Shown: positions 25,566-34,116, counted from the first letter of the stretch. The stretch is 64,000 nucleotides of DNA from Colimorpha sp045576855 (GCA_045576855.1 JAZNHG010000061.1:54711-118710), one strand, 5' to 3'. The notes: generated by a model from the letters alone, not told the origin. Numbers and translations are program-made.

Positions 25566-25753
25566 GATTTCACAAGGAAATCAACGAAGCGTTATGCGCG
25601 TTCTGTGCTTGGGAACCTGAGAAACTCCAAAGTAAAGCAGAATTAGTGTAATGGTTTTCGCTGTTTCAGCGTGGGCTAATTGCATCTTCTCTTTACAAGG
25701 TAATTCTCAGGACCTCCAAGCAGGAAGTGGCATATGGCACCACGCTTCTTGTT
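25566..25753 (+). ncRNA. 6S-RNA-like long irregular hairpin
   Basis: A 188-nt region with no coding frame that folds into one long interrupted hairpin: GATTTC/GAAATC (25566-25571 with 25577-25582), an outer helix AACGAAGCG with CGCTTC (25583-25591 with 25743-25748), TGCTTGG with CCAAGCA, CCTGAGAA with TTCTCAGG, GTAAAG with CTTTAC, AATTAG with CTAATT and the apical CGCTG-TTT-CAGCG. Size and shape, with a large central region between helices, match 6S RNA, which inhibits RNA polymerase by mimicking an open promoter. A different structured RNA is possible. The 3' end is uncertain. Confidence 0.62.
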
Positions 25754-25823
25754 ATGATTATTTGCTCAACGGGGTGCAGGAGAGCATTAGAAGTTGCGCC
25801 CGACACGAATCAGGGATTATAAT

Positions 25824-26027
25824 ATGACTTGGCTATGGGTTATTTTAGCCGTTGGAGTAATTGGTGCAATTATCGGATTCCTAAACAACGGAAAAGAAGG
25901 TGCTGTTGAAGGTGGACTCGGTGCAGCATTTGGCTGCGGTTCGGTAATTGTTCAGATTTTTCTTACAGTATTGTCTTTGGCTCTTGTTATTGCACTTTTT
26001 GGATGGTTGTTTAAAGGGTGCTCTTGA
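25824..26027 (+). CDS. Small two-helix membrane protein
   Basis: A 67-residue hydrophobic protein starting at ATG 25824 (MTWLWVILAVGVIGAIIGFL). Two membrane helices flank a glycine-rich loop (NNGKEGAVEGGLGAAFGCG). It follows the 6S-like RNA and may share its transcript. No function can be assigned. Confidence 0.6.
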   Translation: MTWLWVILAVGVIGAIIGFLNNGKEGAVEGGLGAAFGCGSVIVQIFLTVLSLALVIALFGWLFKGCS

Positions 26028-26149
26028 TGATTTACATCGGTGCAGGGGACATTATAAGTGCTGCAAAATGGTCGTGCATAGATGCGGGATGATAAAACAG
26101 TGCTGGAAGTGCCTTTTGCAATGATGCGAGATGAAACTGTGAGTTCTCG

Positions 26150-26617
26150 TTGTAGCGTGCCTTCGGCACGCAAAGCCGTCATGAGTTACACACCCCATAC
26201 GGCGTGCCGTATGGGGTTAATGGGATAGCGTGCCTTCGGCACGCCTGGTTGAGATTTATGGGTGCACATTGCGTGCCGAAGGCACGATATCTTATTAACC
26301 CCACACTAAGCGATAGCGCAGTGTGGGGCTGTCTGTACAGGTGGTAGGTATGCGTGCCGGAGGCACGCTACTATGGTGTCTCGTCTATCATGTAGCGTGA
26401 CTTCAGCACGCAGGTGCGTTGATGTCTTATATCCCCACACTGTGCCCGGCGGCTTAGTGTGGGGTTAGTGGGATGGCGTGTCTTCGGCACGTCTGGTTGA
26501 GATTTATGGATGCTCGTTCGTGCCGGAGGCACGGTATCCTATTAACCCCACACTAAGCGATAGCGCAGTGTGGGGCTGTCTGTACAAGTGGTAGGTATGC
26601 GTGCCGGAGGCACGCTA
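26150..26617. repeat. REP-type palindrome cluster left of the RAYT gene
   Basis: Alternating GCGTGCC/GGCACGC palindromes and CCCCACACT...AGTGTGGGG hairpins. A unit of about 147 bp is present twice (26227-26375 and 26475-26621) with over 85 percent identity by eye, so part of the cluster was tandemly duplicated. The cluster runs up to the stop codon of the transposase-like gene. Confidence 0.85.
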
Positions 26618-27070
26618 CTATTCGTCTTTCAGGAAATATCGTTCATCCACCGTCATTCCATTCTCCTCCAGGAATGCACGGTACTCCTCGGCGAAGGTAA
26701 CCCGTCTGTGGTGCTCTTTCTGCCGCATGATGTAGCCAACTATCATGTCTTTGTCGCGCATACTATAGCTGAAACCTGCATACTCTCGTCCCCAGCCGCG
26801 GAAGTGGGGGAAGCCCGGATTGCTCTTCAGCCACTTGCTGGAGTCTGTCTTCACCCGCTGAACGAAGTCTGACAATGCCAAAGAGGACGGCAGCGAGACA
26901 AACATGTGTACATGGTCTGGCATGCCACCGATGCGGTAGGTCTGGCAGCGGAGGTTCTTAGCGATACCATAGAGGTAGGCGTATAGCTCGCGCTCGTGGT
27001 CCTCGGGGATGGTGCGCTCGCTGCGGTATGTGCGGAAGACGATGTGATAGTATGATGTGGTGTAACTCAT
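26618..27070 (-). CDS. IS200-like Y1 transposase (REP-associated tyrosine transposase, RAYT)
   Basis: A 150-residue HUH-type single-strand nuclease. The metal-binding HUH motif is HVHMF (in GMPDHVHMFVSLP) and the catalytic tyrosine is probably in YIMRQKEHHRR. The C-terminal half keeps the GYIMRQKEHH element of this group. It is flanked on both sides by REP-type palindromes, the classic arrangement for RAYTs, which are domesticated rather than self-mobilising. It has no terminal inverted repeats of a full insertion sequence. Confidence 0.9.
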   Translation of the reverse strand: MSYTTSYYHIVFRTYRSERTIPEDHERELYAYLYGIAKNLRCQTYRIGGMPDHVHMFVSLPSSLALSDFVQRVKTDSSKWLKSNPGFPHFRGWGREYAGFSYSMRDKDMIVGYIMRQKEHHRRVTFAEEYRAFLEENGMTVDERYFLKDE

Positions 27071-27111
27071 GGTGGTATAACGAGTCTACGTCTGGTTTAT
27101 TGTGTGATAGT

Positions 27112-27300
27112 AGTAGCGTGCCTCCGGCACGCTGGATACAACGAGGCTGCGGATACACCACACCGCGCCTGATGGCTTGGTGTGGGGTTAATGAGGTAGC
27201 GGGTCTTCGACACGCTGGATACGGCGAGGATGCATTAACCCCACACTGCGCCTGTCGGCTTAGTGTGGGGTTAATGGGATGGCGTGCCTTCGGCACGCTT
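27112..27300. repeat. REP-type palindrome cluster right of the RAYT gene
   Basis: Palindromes at about 27115-27132 and 27281-27298 and two CCCCACACT/AGTGTGGGG-type hairpins (27159-27185, degenerate; 27239-27270). Together with 26150-26617 it brackets the transposase-like gene. Confidence 0.85.
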
Positions 27301-27326
27301 GTATAGGTTGAATATTCGCCAATACT

Positions 27327-28763
27327 TTAGAACTCGGCGGTCTTCGGCGTACGGGGGAAGGGGATGACGTCGCGGATGTTGGCCATGCCGGTGACGAAGA
27401 GGAGCAGGCGCTCGAAGCCCAGGCCGAAGCCGGCGTGCGGGCAGCTGCCGTAGCGGCGCGTGTCGAGGTACCACCACATGTCCTTCATCGGGATATTGAG
27501 CTCGGTGATGCGGCCCATCAGCTTGTCGTAGTTCTCTTCACGGACGCTGCCACCGATGATCTCGCCAATCTGCGGGAAGAGCACGTCGGTGCCCTGCACG
27601 GTGAGGCCGGAGAAGCCCTGCTTCTTGCCCTCCTCCTCCACATGGTCGTTGAGCTTCATGTAGAATGCCTTGATCTCCTTCGGGTAGTCAATCATGATGA
27701 CAGGCTTCTTGAAGTGCTCCTCGACGAGGAAGCGCTCGTGCTCCGAGGCCAGGTCGACGCCCCAGCTCACAGGGAACTCGAACTTGTGGCCCTTGGCGAC
27801 GGCCTCTTCCAGTATCTTGATGCCTTCGGTGTAGGGCAGACGCACAAACTCGGTGTCCACCACGCTGCGCAGGCGCTCGATGAGGCCCGGGTCAATCATC
27901 TTGTTGAGGAACTCGAGGTCGTCCATGCAGTGGTCGAGGGCCCAGCGGACGCAGTATTTGATGAACTCCTCCTCGAGGGCCGTCAGCTCGTCCATCTGGT
28001 AGAAGGCCATCTCGGGCTCGATCATCCAGAATTCGGCCAGGTGGCGCGGCGTGTTGCTGTTCTCGGCGCGGAAGGTGGGGCCGAAGGTGTAGATCTTGCC
28101 CAGCGAGGTGGCGCCGAGCTCGCCCTCCAGCTGTCCGCTGACAGTGAGGGCAGTGAACTTGCCGAAGAAGTCCTGCTCCCAGTCGATGGTGCCGTCCTCG
28201 CGGCGGGGCGGATTCTCGGGGTCGAGGGTCGAGACATGGAACATCTCGCCGGCACCCTCGCAGTCGCTGGCGGTGATGAGCGGCGTATGGAAGTAGAAGA
28301 AGCCGCGCTCGTGGAAGAAGGTATGGATGGCCATAGCCATGTTGTGGCGCAGACGCATGACGGCGCCGAAAGTGTTGGTGCGCAGGCGCAGATGTCCTAT
28401 TTCACGGAGAAATTCCATAGAATGTCCCTTTTTTTGAAGGGGGTAGGTGTTGGGGTCGGCCTCGCCGTAGACGACGATGCTTTCGGCCTGCACCTCGACG
28501 GCCTGGCCGCTGCCCTGGCTCTCCACCAGCTTGCCCTCGACGCCGATGCAGGCGCCGGTGCTGATGCGCTTCAGCTCTTCCTCGAAGCGGGTGGGGTCGG
28601 CGACGACCTGTATGTTGTGGATGATGGAACCGTCGTTGATAGCCAGGAAGGCCACATTCTTGTTGCCTCGCTTGGTGCGCACCCATCCCTTGACACAGAT
28701 GTCGGTGCCAATCAGTGCGCTCACATCTTCTTTCAGAAGGTATTTGATTTCGTAGCGTTTCAT
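27327..28763 (-). CDS. asnS: Asparaginyl-tRNA synthetase
   Basis: Charges tRNA-Asn. N-terminal OB-fold (CVKGWVRTKRGNKNVAFLAI), class II motif 2 region FRAENSNTPRHLAEFWMIEP and motif 3 GFGLGFERLLLFVTGM near the C-terminus. At 478 residues it is full length. It is 18 bp downstream of manC on the same strand. Confidence 0.96.
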   Translation of the reverse strand: MKRYEIKYLLKEDVSALIGTDICVKGWVRTKRGNKNVAFLAINDGSIIHNIQVVADPTRFEEELKRISTGACIGVEGKLVESQGSGQAVEVQAESIVVYGEADPNTYPLQKKGHSMEFLREIGHLRLRTNTFGAVMRLRHNMAMAIHTFFHERGFFYFHTPLITASDCEGAGEMFHVSTLDPENPPRREDGTIDWEQDFFGKFTALTVSGQLEGELGATSLGKIYTFGPTFRAENSNTPRHLAEFWMIEPEMAFYQMDELTALEEEFIKYCVRWALDHCMDDLEFLNKMIDPGLIERLRSVVDTEFVRLPYTEGIKILEEAVAKGHKFEFPVSWGVDLASEHERFLVEEHFKKPVIMIDYPKEIKAFYMKLNDHVEEEGKKQGFSGLTVQGTDVLFPQIGEIIGGSVREENYDKLMGRITELNIPMKDMWWYLDTRRYGSCPHAGFGLGFERLLLFVTGMANIRDVIPFPRTPKTAEF

Positions 28764-28781
28764 TGATATATTTTTATTGTT

Positions 28782-29897
28782 TTATTTCTTGTCTATCAGT
28801 TTTTTCAGTTCGACGTCGCTGGCGAATTTGAAGACCATCTCCTCGTTGCGGCGGCGGCATATCATGAGGGTGCTGTCGTCGGCGGCCACGATATAGCCGT
28901 CCAGTCCCTCGATGACGATGGTCTTGCCCTTCTCGTCGGGCATGGAGACCAGGCAGTTGCGCGAGTCGTAGAAGAAGACGTTGTCGTTGCCCAGCACGAC
29001 ATTCTCGGCGGCGTCGTGGGGCGACACGTCGTAGAGGGAATCCCAGGTCTCGACGTCGCTCCAGGCGAAGGAGGCTTCCAGCACCTGTACATTGTCGGCT
29101 TTTTCCATGATGCCATTGTCGATGGAGACCGATTCGCAGGTGGCGTAGACCTCGTCGATCTGCTCTTCGAGCGCGGCCAGGGGCTGCGAGAAGAAGCTCT
29201 CGGCCAGGGCGGGCAGATAGGTGCGGTAGGCCGCCTCGAGCACCGGCAGGCGCCACACGAGCAGGCCCGTGTTCCAGAAGAACTCGCCGCTGGCTATCAT
29301 CTGGCGCGCCATGACGACGGGGGGCTTCTCGGTGAAGGTGACCACGGGGTGCAGATTGCGGATGCCCTGCAGCGACGACTGCTCGCGGAACTGGATGTAG
29401 CCATAGCTGGTGTCCGGCCGCGAGGGCTGGGCGCCGAGGGTGATAATCCAGTCGTGGTCGGCCACGGTGTCCACAGCCTGCCGCAGGTCGGCCTCGAAAC
29501 GCTCCTCGTGGAAGATGGCGTGGTCCGAGGGGCTGACGATGACGGTGGCGTCGGCATCCTTCGAACGCACCACGGCGGCGGCATAGGCGATGCAGGGAGC
29601 CGTGTTGCGGCGCAGCGGTTCGGCCAGCACCTGCCAGGGTTCGAGGGCGGGCAGCTGCTCGCGCACCCGCTCGGCATACTGCTCGCCGGTGACAATCAGA
29701 ATGTGGTCGGCCTGGCAGAGGCGTGCAAAACGGCCGAAGGTGGCCTGCAGCATCGTCTGTCCGGTGCCCATCACGTCGATAAACTGCTTGGGGCTGTCCA
29801 CCGTGCTGATGGGCCAGAAGCGGCTGCCAAGCCCGCCAGCCATGATGATGCACCAAAGGTGCGTTGAAGCGTTGGAATGTTGATTCGTTGGATTCAT
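28782..29897 (-). CDS. manC: Mannose-1-phosphate guanylyltransferase
   Basis: Makes GDP-mannose for glycan synthesis. The nucleotidyltransferase signature is IIMAGGLGSRFWPIS, preceded by an unusual N-terminus MNPTNQHSNASTHLWC. Residues 2-12 are encoded by an 8-bp-period array (29863-29894), so the extension is probably repeat-derived; translation may instead start at the internal ATG in the MAGG motif region only if the extension is spurious. The length of 371 residues matches a monofunctional ManC. It lies between thyA and asnS in one direction. Confidence 0.9.
   Translation of the reverse strand: MNPTNQHSNASTHLWCIIMAGGLGSRFWPISTVDSPKQFIDVMGTGQTMLQATFGRFARLCQADHILIVTGEQYAERVREQLPALEPWQVLAEPLRRNTAPCIAYAAAVVRSKDADATVIVSPSDHAIFHEERFEADLRQAVDTVADHDWIITLGAQPSRPDTSYGYIQFREQSSLQGIRNLHPVVTFTEKPPVVMARQMIASGEFFWNTGLLVWRLPVLEAAYRTYLPALAESFFSQPLAALEEQIDEVYATCESVSIDNGIMEKADNVQVLEASFAWSDVETWDSLYDVSPHDAAENVVLGNDNVFFYDSRNCLVSMPDEKGKTIVIEGLDGYIVAADDSTLMICRRRNEEMVFKFASDVELKKLIDKK
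29863..29894. repeat. 8-bp-period array at the 5' end of manC
   Basis: Four 8-bp units, each beginning GTTG (29863, 29871, 29879, 29887), immediately inside the manC start codon (29895-29897 on the minus strand). A similar 8-bp array (CTTATCAA) lies at 29954-29977 against the thyA stop codon. Confidence 0.8.
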
Positions 29898-29982
29898 TGC
29901 TTTTGGGTGTCCAAGGGGGCGACTGTCTTGTTATTTGCCATCGGGCTTTTCTACTTATTAACTTATCAACTTATCAACAACA

Positions 29983-30876
29983 TCAGACGCTCACCTCGCC
30001 TTTGATATGCGGATGCGGATTGTAGTTTTCCAGGGTGAAGTCCTCGTAGCGGAAGCCGAAGATGTCCTTCACCTCGGGGTTTATGTGCATCGTGGGCAGG
30101 GGACGCGGCTCACGCGTGAGCTGCAGGTGCACCTGGTCCAGGTGGTTGCGGTAGATGTGCGCGTCGCCGAAGGTGTGGACAAACTCGCCCGCCTCCAGGC
30201 CGCACACCTGCGCCATCATCATCGTCAGCAGCGCATAGCTGGCAATGTTGAAGGGCACGCCGAGGAAGATGTCGGCACTGCGCTGGTAGAGCTGGCAGCT
30301 GAGCCTGCCCTTGGCAGGCAGAGTGGATTGCGACGGGTGGGTAGTGGGTAGCACCTGGTCCCGGTTGCTATCCACTACACACTGTCCACTACCCACTTGC
30401 GGAGCCGGCGGCTCCACATAGAACTGGAACAGGCAGTGGCACGGCGGCAGGGCCATGTCCTCGATTTCGGCGGGGTTCCATGCCGTCACCAGCAGGCGCC
30501 GGCTGTAGGGGTTCTGCTTGATGTCGCGCACCACGTTGGCTATCTGGTCTATCGTGCCGCCCCGTCCGTCGGGCCACGAACGCCACTGGCTGCCGTAGAC
30601 CGGCCCCAGGTTGCCCTCGGCGTCGGCCCACTCGTCCCATATCGACACCCCGTGGTCCTTCAGGTACTTGATATTGGTGTCGCCACGCAGGAACCAGAGC
30701 AGTTCGTATATGATGGAGCGCAGGTGCAACTTCTTGGTAGTCAGCGCCGGGAAGCCCTGACTGAGGTCGAAGCGCATCTGATAGCCGAACACGCCCACGG
30801 TGCCCGTACCCGTGCGGTCCAGGCGCTCCGTGCCGTGGTCGAGCACATGCTGCAGGAGGTCAAGATACTGTTTCAT
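29983..30876 (-). CDS. thyA: Thymidylate synthase with an in-frame repeat insertion
   Basis: Converts dUMP to dTMP using methylene-tetrahydrofolate. The catalytic cysteine lies in LPPCHCLFQFYV, and LSCQLYQRSADIFLGVPFNI and the C-terminus are canonical. Between FQFYV and LSCQLYQRSAD, where homologs have a tight turn, there are about 33 extra residues (PPAPQVGSGQCVVDSNRDQ onward) encoded by 7-bp repeats (30336-30395) that form a hairpin. Total length 297 residues versus about 264 typical. The insertion keeps the frame, so the enzyme is probably active with a surface loop. Confidence 0.93.
   Translation of the reverse strand: MKQYLDLLQHVLDHGTERLDRTGTGTVGVFGYQMRFDLSQGFPALTTKKLHLRSIIYELLWFLRGDTNIKYLKDHGVSIWDEWADAEGNLGPVYGSQWRSWPDGRGGTIDQIANVVRDIKQNPYSRRLLVTAWNPAEIEDMALPPCHCLFQFYVEPPAPQVGSGQCVVDSNRDQVLPTTHPSQSTLPAKGRLSCQLYQRSADIFLGVPFNIASYALLTMMMAQVCGLEAGEFVHTFGDAHIYRNHLDQVHLQLTREPRPLPTMHINPEVKDIFGFRYEDFTLENYNPHPHIKGEVSV
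30336..30395. repeat. 7-bp-period hairpin array inserted in thyA
   Basis: Two GGTGGGT/AGTGGGT units (30336-30349) face four units (CTATCCA, CTACACA, CTGTCCA, CTACCCA at 30368-30395). GTAGTGGGTAGCA (30341-30353) pairs with TGCTATCCACTAC (30366-30378) at 12 of 13 positions. It lies wholly inside the coding frame. Confidence 0.87.
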
Positions 30877-31003
30877 ATTCTACATTGGTAACGCCACATT
30901 GTATAAAATGTTGTGCGCGGCCGCAAAAAATATTCACCCCCGCAGGGACAGGCGTCCGGCAGGCCGCCGGCATCGCCCCGCCACCGGCGGCCGGAAACGG
31001 GTT

Positions 31004-31104
31004 CCGAAATGTTAAAATGCAAGGATGGTGCAAGGATGGTGCATGGTTGATGCATCGTTGGTGCATGGGGAGTGGAGAGCGGAGAGTGGAGAGTGGAGAG
31101 CAGG
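31004..31104. repeat. 11-bp array (subtype A) followed by 7-bp array
   Basis: The CCGAAATGTTAAAA motif (31004-31017) precedes four 11-bp units (31021-31064: AAGGATGGTGC twice, then two variants). Then four 7-bp units of AGTGGAG type (31071-31098) follow directly. It lies in the thyA/Na-Pi symporter divergent gap. Confidence 0.85.
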
Positions 31105-31123
31105 CTGCCGCACCGGAATAGTG

Positions 31124-31315
31124 AACACTGACCACTAAACACTGCACACTGAACACTGCACACTACACACTGAACACTGAACACTGCCCACAACCTGGCT
31201 TCCGAAATGTTAAATAGGTAGGATGGTGGTAGGATGATGGTAGGATGATGGTAGGTTGGTGGTAGGATGATACCCCTCGGATACGTGTTCAGTGTGCAGT
31301 GTTCAGTGTGCAGTG
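31124..31315. repeat. 7-bp arrays enclosing an 11-bp array
   Basis: Nine 7-bp units (AACACTG/CACACTG type) at 31124-31186 and four of the complementary type (TTCAGTG/TGCAGTG) at 31288-31315. Between them, CCGAAATGTTAAATAGG (31202-31218) and five 11-bp GGTAGGATGAT-type units (31217-31271) form an inverted copy of the element at 325-393. The outer 7-bp arrays can pair around the inner 11-bp array. Confidence 0.87.
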
Positions 31316-31354
31316 TTCGGCGAAAAAAAGCAGATGCACGCATCCTATATACTT

Positions 31355-31459
31355 AACACTGAACACCGAACACATGACACTGCTCACTGCTCACTGTCCA
31401 CTGCCAACTGCCAACTTTCAACCATTCATTTTCAATTCTCAATTTTCATTTTTCAATTC
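31355..31459. repeat. Long drifting 7-bp-period array
   Basis: About fifteen contiguous 7-bp units drift in sequence from AACACTG through CTCACTG and CCAACTG to TCAATTC. It lies upstream of the Na/Pi symporter gene; no gene is present between 30877 and 31722. Confidence 0.75.
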
Positions 31460-31633
31460 CCATCCCCTCAGCGTTCATCCATATTCTGCAAGTTAAATGA
31501 TGTTAAATATTGCAGTTGCCGCCATTACACCCTGTCTGTCAAACCGTTTCGCCAGCCGCCGGCATGGCCTTGCGGCACCGCATGCCGCAGCCGAAAGTTG
31601 CCGCTCGCAGCCTGGACGTCGGCAGTGCAAAAA

Positions 31634-31696
31634 TTGTTACATCTGCGTGCTTAACAGAAATGTAACAATTTTGTAACAAAAAACTTTGTACTTTTG
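31634..31696 (+). promoter_or_regulatory. Promoter region with inverted repeat upstream of the Na/Pi symporter gene
   Basis: TTGTTACAT (31634-31642) is matched by the inverted ATGTAACAA (31660-31668), a possible operator. A -7 element TACTTTTG is at 31689-31696; a TTTG lies 15 bp upstream, shorter than the ideal spacing. The symporter ATG is at 31723. Confidence 0.55.
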
Positions 31697-31722
31697 CAGC
31701 TCGAAAATATATACAAAACCAT

Positions 31723-33444
31723 ATGCATACAAGCGATATCATCTTCATGCTCATTAACTTGGCTGGCTCGTTGGCCATCTTCCTCTTCGCCATGAAACTG
31801 ATGAGCGAGGGCCTGCAGAAGTACGCCGGCAGCCGTCTGCGCCACGTATTGACCAAGATTACCGGCAAGCCGCTGAGCGGCATCCTGGCTGGCACCGGCG
31901 TGACGGCCGTGATACAGAGCTCCACCGCCACCACGGTGATGGCCGTGGGCTTCGCCGGAGCGGGACTGCTAACCCTCAACGGCGCCATAGCCGTCGTCAT
32001 GGGAGCCAACATCGGCACCACGGTGACGGCCTGGATTATCCTGCCCGGCCTGCTCGAGGGGGGCGGCGGCGAGCTCACTATCCCCCTGTTGCCCATGATT
32101 ATAGGCACCATCAGCCTCTTCTTCATCTTCTCGAAGAAGGACAAGATGCAATACCTCGGCCAGACCATCATCGGCCTCTGCCTGCTGCTGGTGGGCATGT
32201 GGCTGCTCGAGCACTCGGTGCCCGAGCTCGACCCCGAGACGGTGCACACCATCAGCACCTGGGGCGGCTCCGGCATACTGCAGATACTCTTCTTCATCGT
32301 GGTGGGCGCCATCCTGTGCATCATACTGCAGACCTCGTCGGCCATGACGGCCCTCATCCTGCTCATGGCCTTCAAAGGGTGGATTACCTTCGACATAGCC
32401 CTGGCCCTCGTGATGGGACAGAACCTCGGCACCACGCTCACGGCCCAGGTGGTGGCCATGACCACCGGCACCACCGGCAAGCGCACCGCCCGCGCACACC
32501 TGGTCTTCAACGTGGCTGGCGTGCTCCTCTGCCTCGCCCTCTTCATCCCCATCCGCAACGGAATCATCGCCGTCACCGACATCACCGACAACCTGTCCGA
32601 CCCCGACAACCTGAAGCGCTACCCGCTGGCCATCACCATTTTCCACACCTTCTTCAACGTGCTCACCACCGTCGTACTTGCCTTCTTCATTCCCCAGATA
32701 GTCAAAATCGTGGAATGGATGGTCCCCGACAAGAAGGCCGACGAGGGCGAAGAGGAGTTCCGCCTCACCTACCTGGAGCCCAACCTGCTCAGCACCGCCG
32801 AGCTCAACCTGCAGAGCGCCAAGAGCGAGATAGAAGAATTCTCGAAGCGCGTGCTCCGCATGTACACCTTCCTGCCCGGTCTGCGCACCGCCGAGAGCGA
32901 GGAAGCCTTCGAGGCCATCCTGCAGCGCATATCCAAATACGAGGAGATTACCGACCGCATGGAGATGGAAATCAGCCGGTTCCTCACCCGCGTAGGCTCG
33001 GGCGACGTCTCTGTGCACGCCTCCGAGCGCATCAGCTCCATGCTGCGCATCATCGACAACCTGGAGTCTATCGGCGACGCCATCTATCAGATAGCCATGA
33101 CGCGCAAGAACAAGCGCGAAGACGCCGTCCACTTCGACGCCGGCCTCAACGCCAACCTGGCCCACATGAGCGACCTGGTGCAGAAAGCACTCGACGTGAT
33201 GGACGCCAACCTGCACGACTACGACCACGTGGACCTGGACGCTGCCTACGCCGCCGAACACGCCATCAACGCCTACCGCGACCGCCTGCGTTCGCAGCAT
33301 CTCGATGCGCTCAAGCTGGGTGTCTACGACTACGCCATCGGCAACGCCTACAGCAGCCTCTACGCACTCTACGAGAAGCTGGGCGACCACATAATCAACG
33401 TATCGGAAGCTATCGACAGCTCGCGCAAGCACTCCGAAGACTGA
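31723..33444 (+). CDS. Na+/phosphate symporter with PhoU-like C-terminal domain
   Basis: A 573-residue inner-membrane protein of the NptA/PNaS family. The two inverted QSS repeats are visible: TAVIQSSTATTVMAVGF and LQTSSAMTALILLMAF. Many hydrophobic segments occupy residues 1-330; the C-terminal 230 residues are helical and PhoU-like (LRIIDNLESIGDAIYQIAMT and similar). It is likely to import phosphate. Its end meets gldD convergently with a 6-bp gap. Confidence 0.9.
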   Translation: MHTSDIIFMLINLAGSLAIFLFAMKLMSEGLQKYAGSRLRHVLTKITGKPLSGILAGTGVTAVIQSSTATTVMAVGFAGAGLLTLNGAIAVVMGANIGTTVTAWIILPGLLEGGGGELTIPLLPMIIGTISLFFIFSKKDKMQYLGQTIIGLCLLLVGMWLLEHSVPELDPETVHTISTWGGSGILQILFFIVVGAILCIILQTSSAMTALILLMAFKGWITFDIALALVMGQNLGTTLTAQVVAMTTGTTGKRTARAHLVFNVAGVLLCLALFIPIRNGIIAVTDITDNLSDPDNLKRYPLAITIFHTFFNVLTTVVLAFFIPQIVKIVEWMVPDKKADEGEEEFRLTYLEPNLLSTAELNLQSAKSEIEEFSKRVLRMYTFLPGLRTAESEEAFEAILQRISKYEEITDRMEMEISRFLTRVGSGDVSVHASERISSMLRIIDNLESIGDAIYQIAMTRKNKREDAVHFDAGLNANLAHMSDLVQKALDVMDANLHDYDHVDLDAAYAAEHAINAYRDRLRSQHLDALKLGVYDYAIGNAYSSLYALYEKLGDHIINVSEAIDSSRKHSED

Positions 33445-33450
33445 CGCCGG

Positions 33451-34116
33451 CTAGCGCCAGCGGAGCGTCTCGACGAGGTGCTCGACGTCGGCCTGCAGAT
33501 AGTCGATGACCGGCGCCAGGGAGTCGTTGTTGGGGGTGACATTCAGATACAGCGCCCCGCGCAGGTAGTGACTGTTGCTGTCGGTCAGCCAGAACTGGCA
33601 GGTGGAAGCCACCTTGCTGCCTTTCAGGTAGTAGACATTGCCATAGACCTTGTGCTCCGGGTCCTCATAGCCCTGCTCTTCCACCCCCGTGGCAATCTGG
33701 TAGTGCTGTTCGAGGTACCTCAGCGAAGAATCGACCTCACCCCGCAGGTCGGCGGGGCCGTGCATGCGGTGATAGGTGAGGAACACCACACCGTTCCAGC
33801 GCGGATAATTGATGTCGAGCCACACCTCGTCGTATTTGATGCGGGCGGGCTTGACGCTTCCGTCGGACATGAAGGTGGCCACTTGGCGCGGTCTCTTGAG
33901 CGTCAGTTCAGCGCTGTCGTTGGCCTCGAAGAGGAACGGAAGCACGACGCTCGGCATGGCATGCCCATTGATACTGGTCGGCAACGTGTCGACAAGCCAG
34001 TAGTTGTGTTCCGGCAAGTCGATGCGCAGGTAGGCATGCGGCTTGGGGGTATAGTCGTTGTGGCAGGAAGCCAGCAGACAGCCGGCCGCTGCGATAATGA
34101 GGAGCCATCGTTTCAT
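33451..34116 (-). CDS. gldD: GldD-like gliding-motility lipoprotein
   Basis: A 221-residue lipoprotein: signal and lipobox IIAAAGCLLASC, then the GldD hallmarks YTPKPHAYLRIDLPE, WLDINYPRWNGVVFLTYHR, KVYGNVYYLKGSKVASTCQFWLTDS and HYLRGALYLNVTPNNDSLAPVI. GldD is required for gliding in motile Bacteroidota and is linked to type IX secretion; many non-gliding species keep it. The ATG at 34116 overlaps the pcm stop by 4 bp. It is the last gene of the trmH-thiL-pcm-gldD operon. Confidence 0.92.
   Translation of the reverse strand: MKRWLLIIAAAGCLLASCHNDYTPKPHAYLRIDLPEHNYWLVDTLPTSINGHAMPSVVLPFLFEANDSAELTLKRPRQVATFMSDGSVKPARIKYDEVWLDINYPRWNGVVFLTYHRMHGPADLRGEVDSSLRYLEQHYQIATGVEEQGYEDPEHKVYGNVYYLKGSKVASTCQFWLTDSNSHYLRGALYLNVTPNNDSLAPVIDYLQADVEHLVETLRWR

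Noticed and set aside
29983..30876. thyA as a pseudogene because of the inserted block
   Set aside because: The frame is intact, the catalytic Cys and all later motifs remain, and no internal stop is present.
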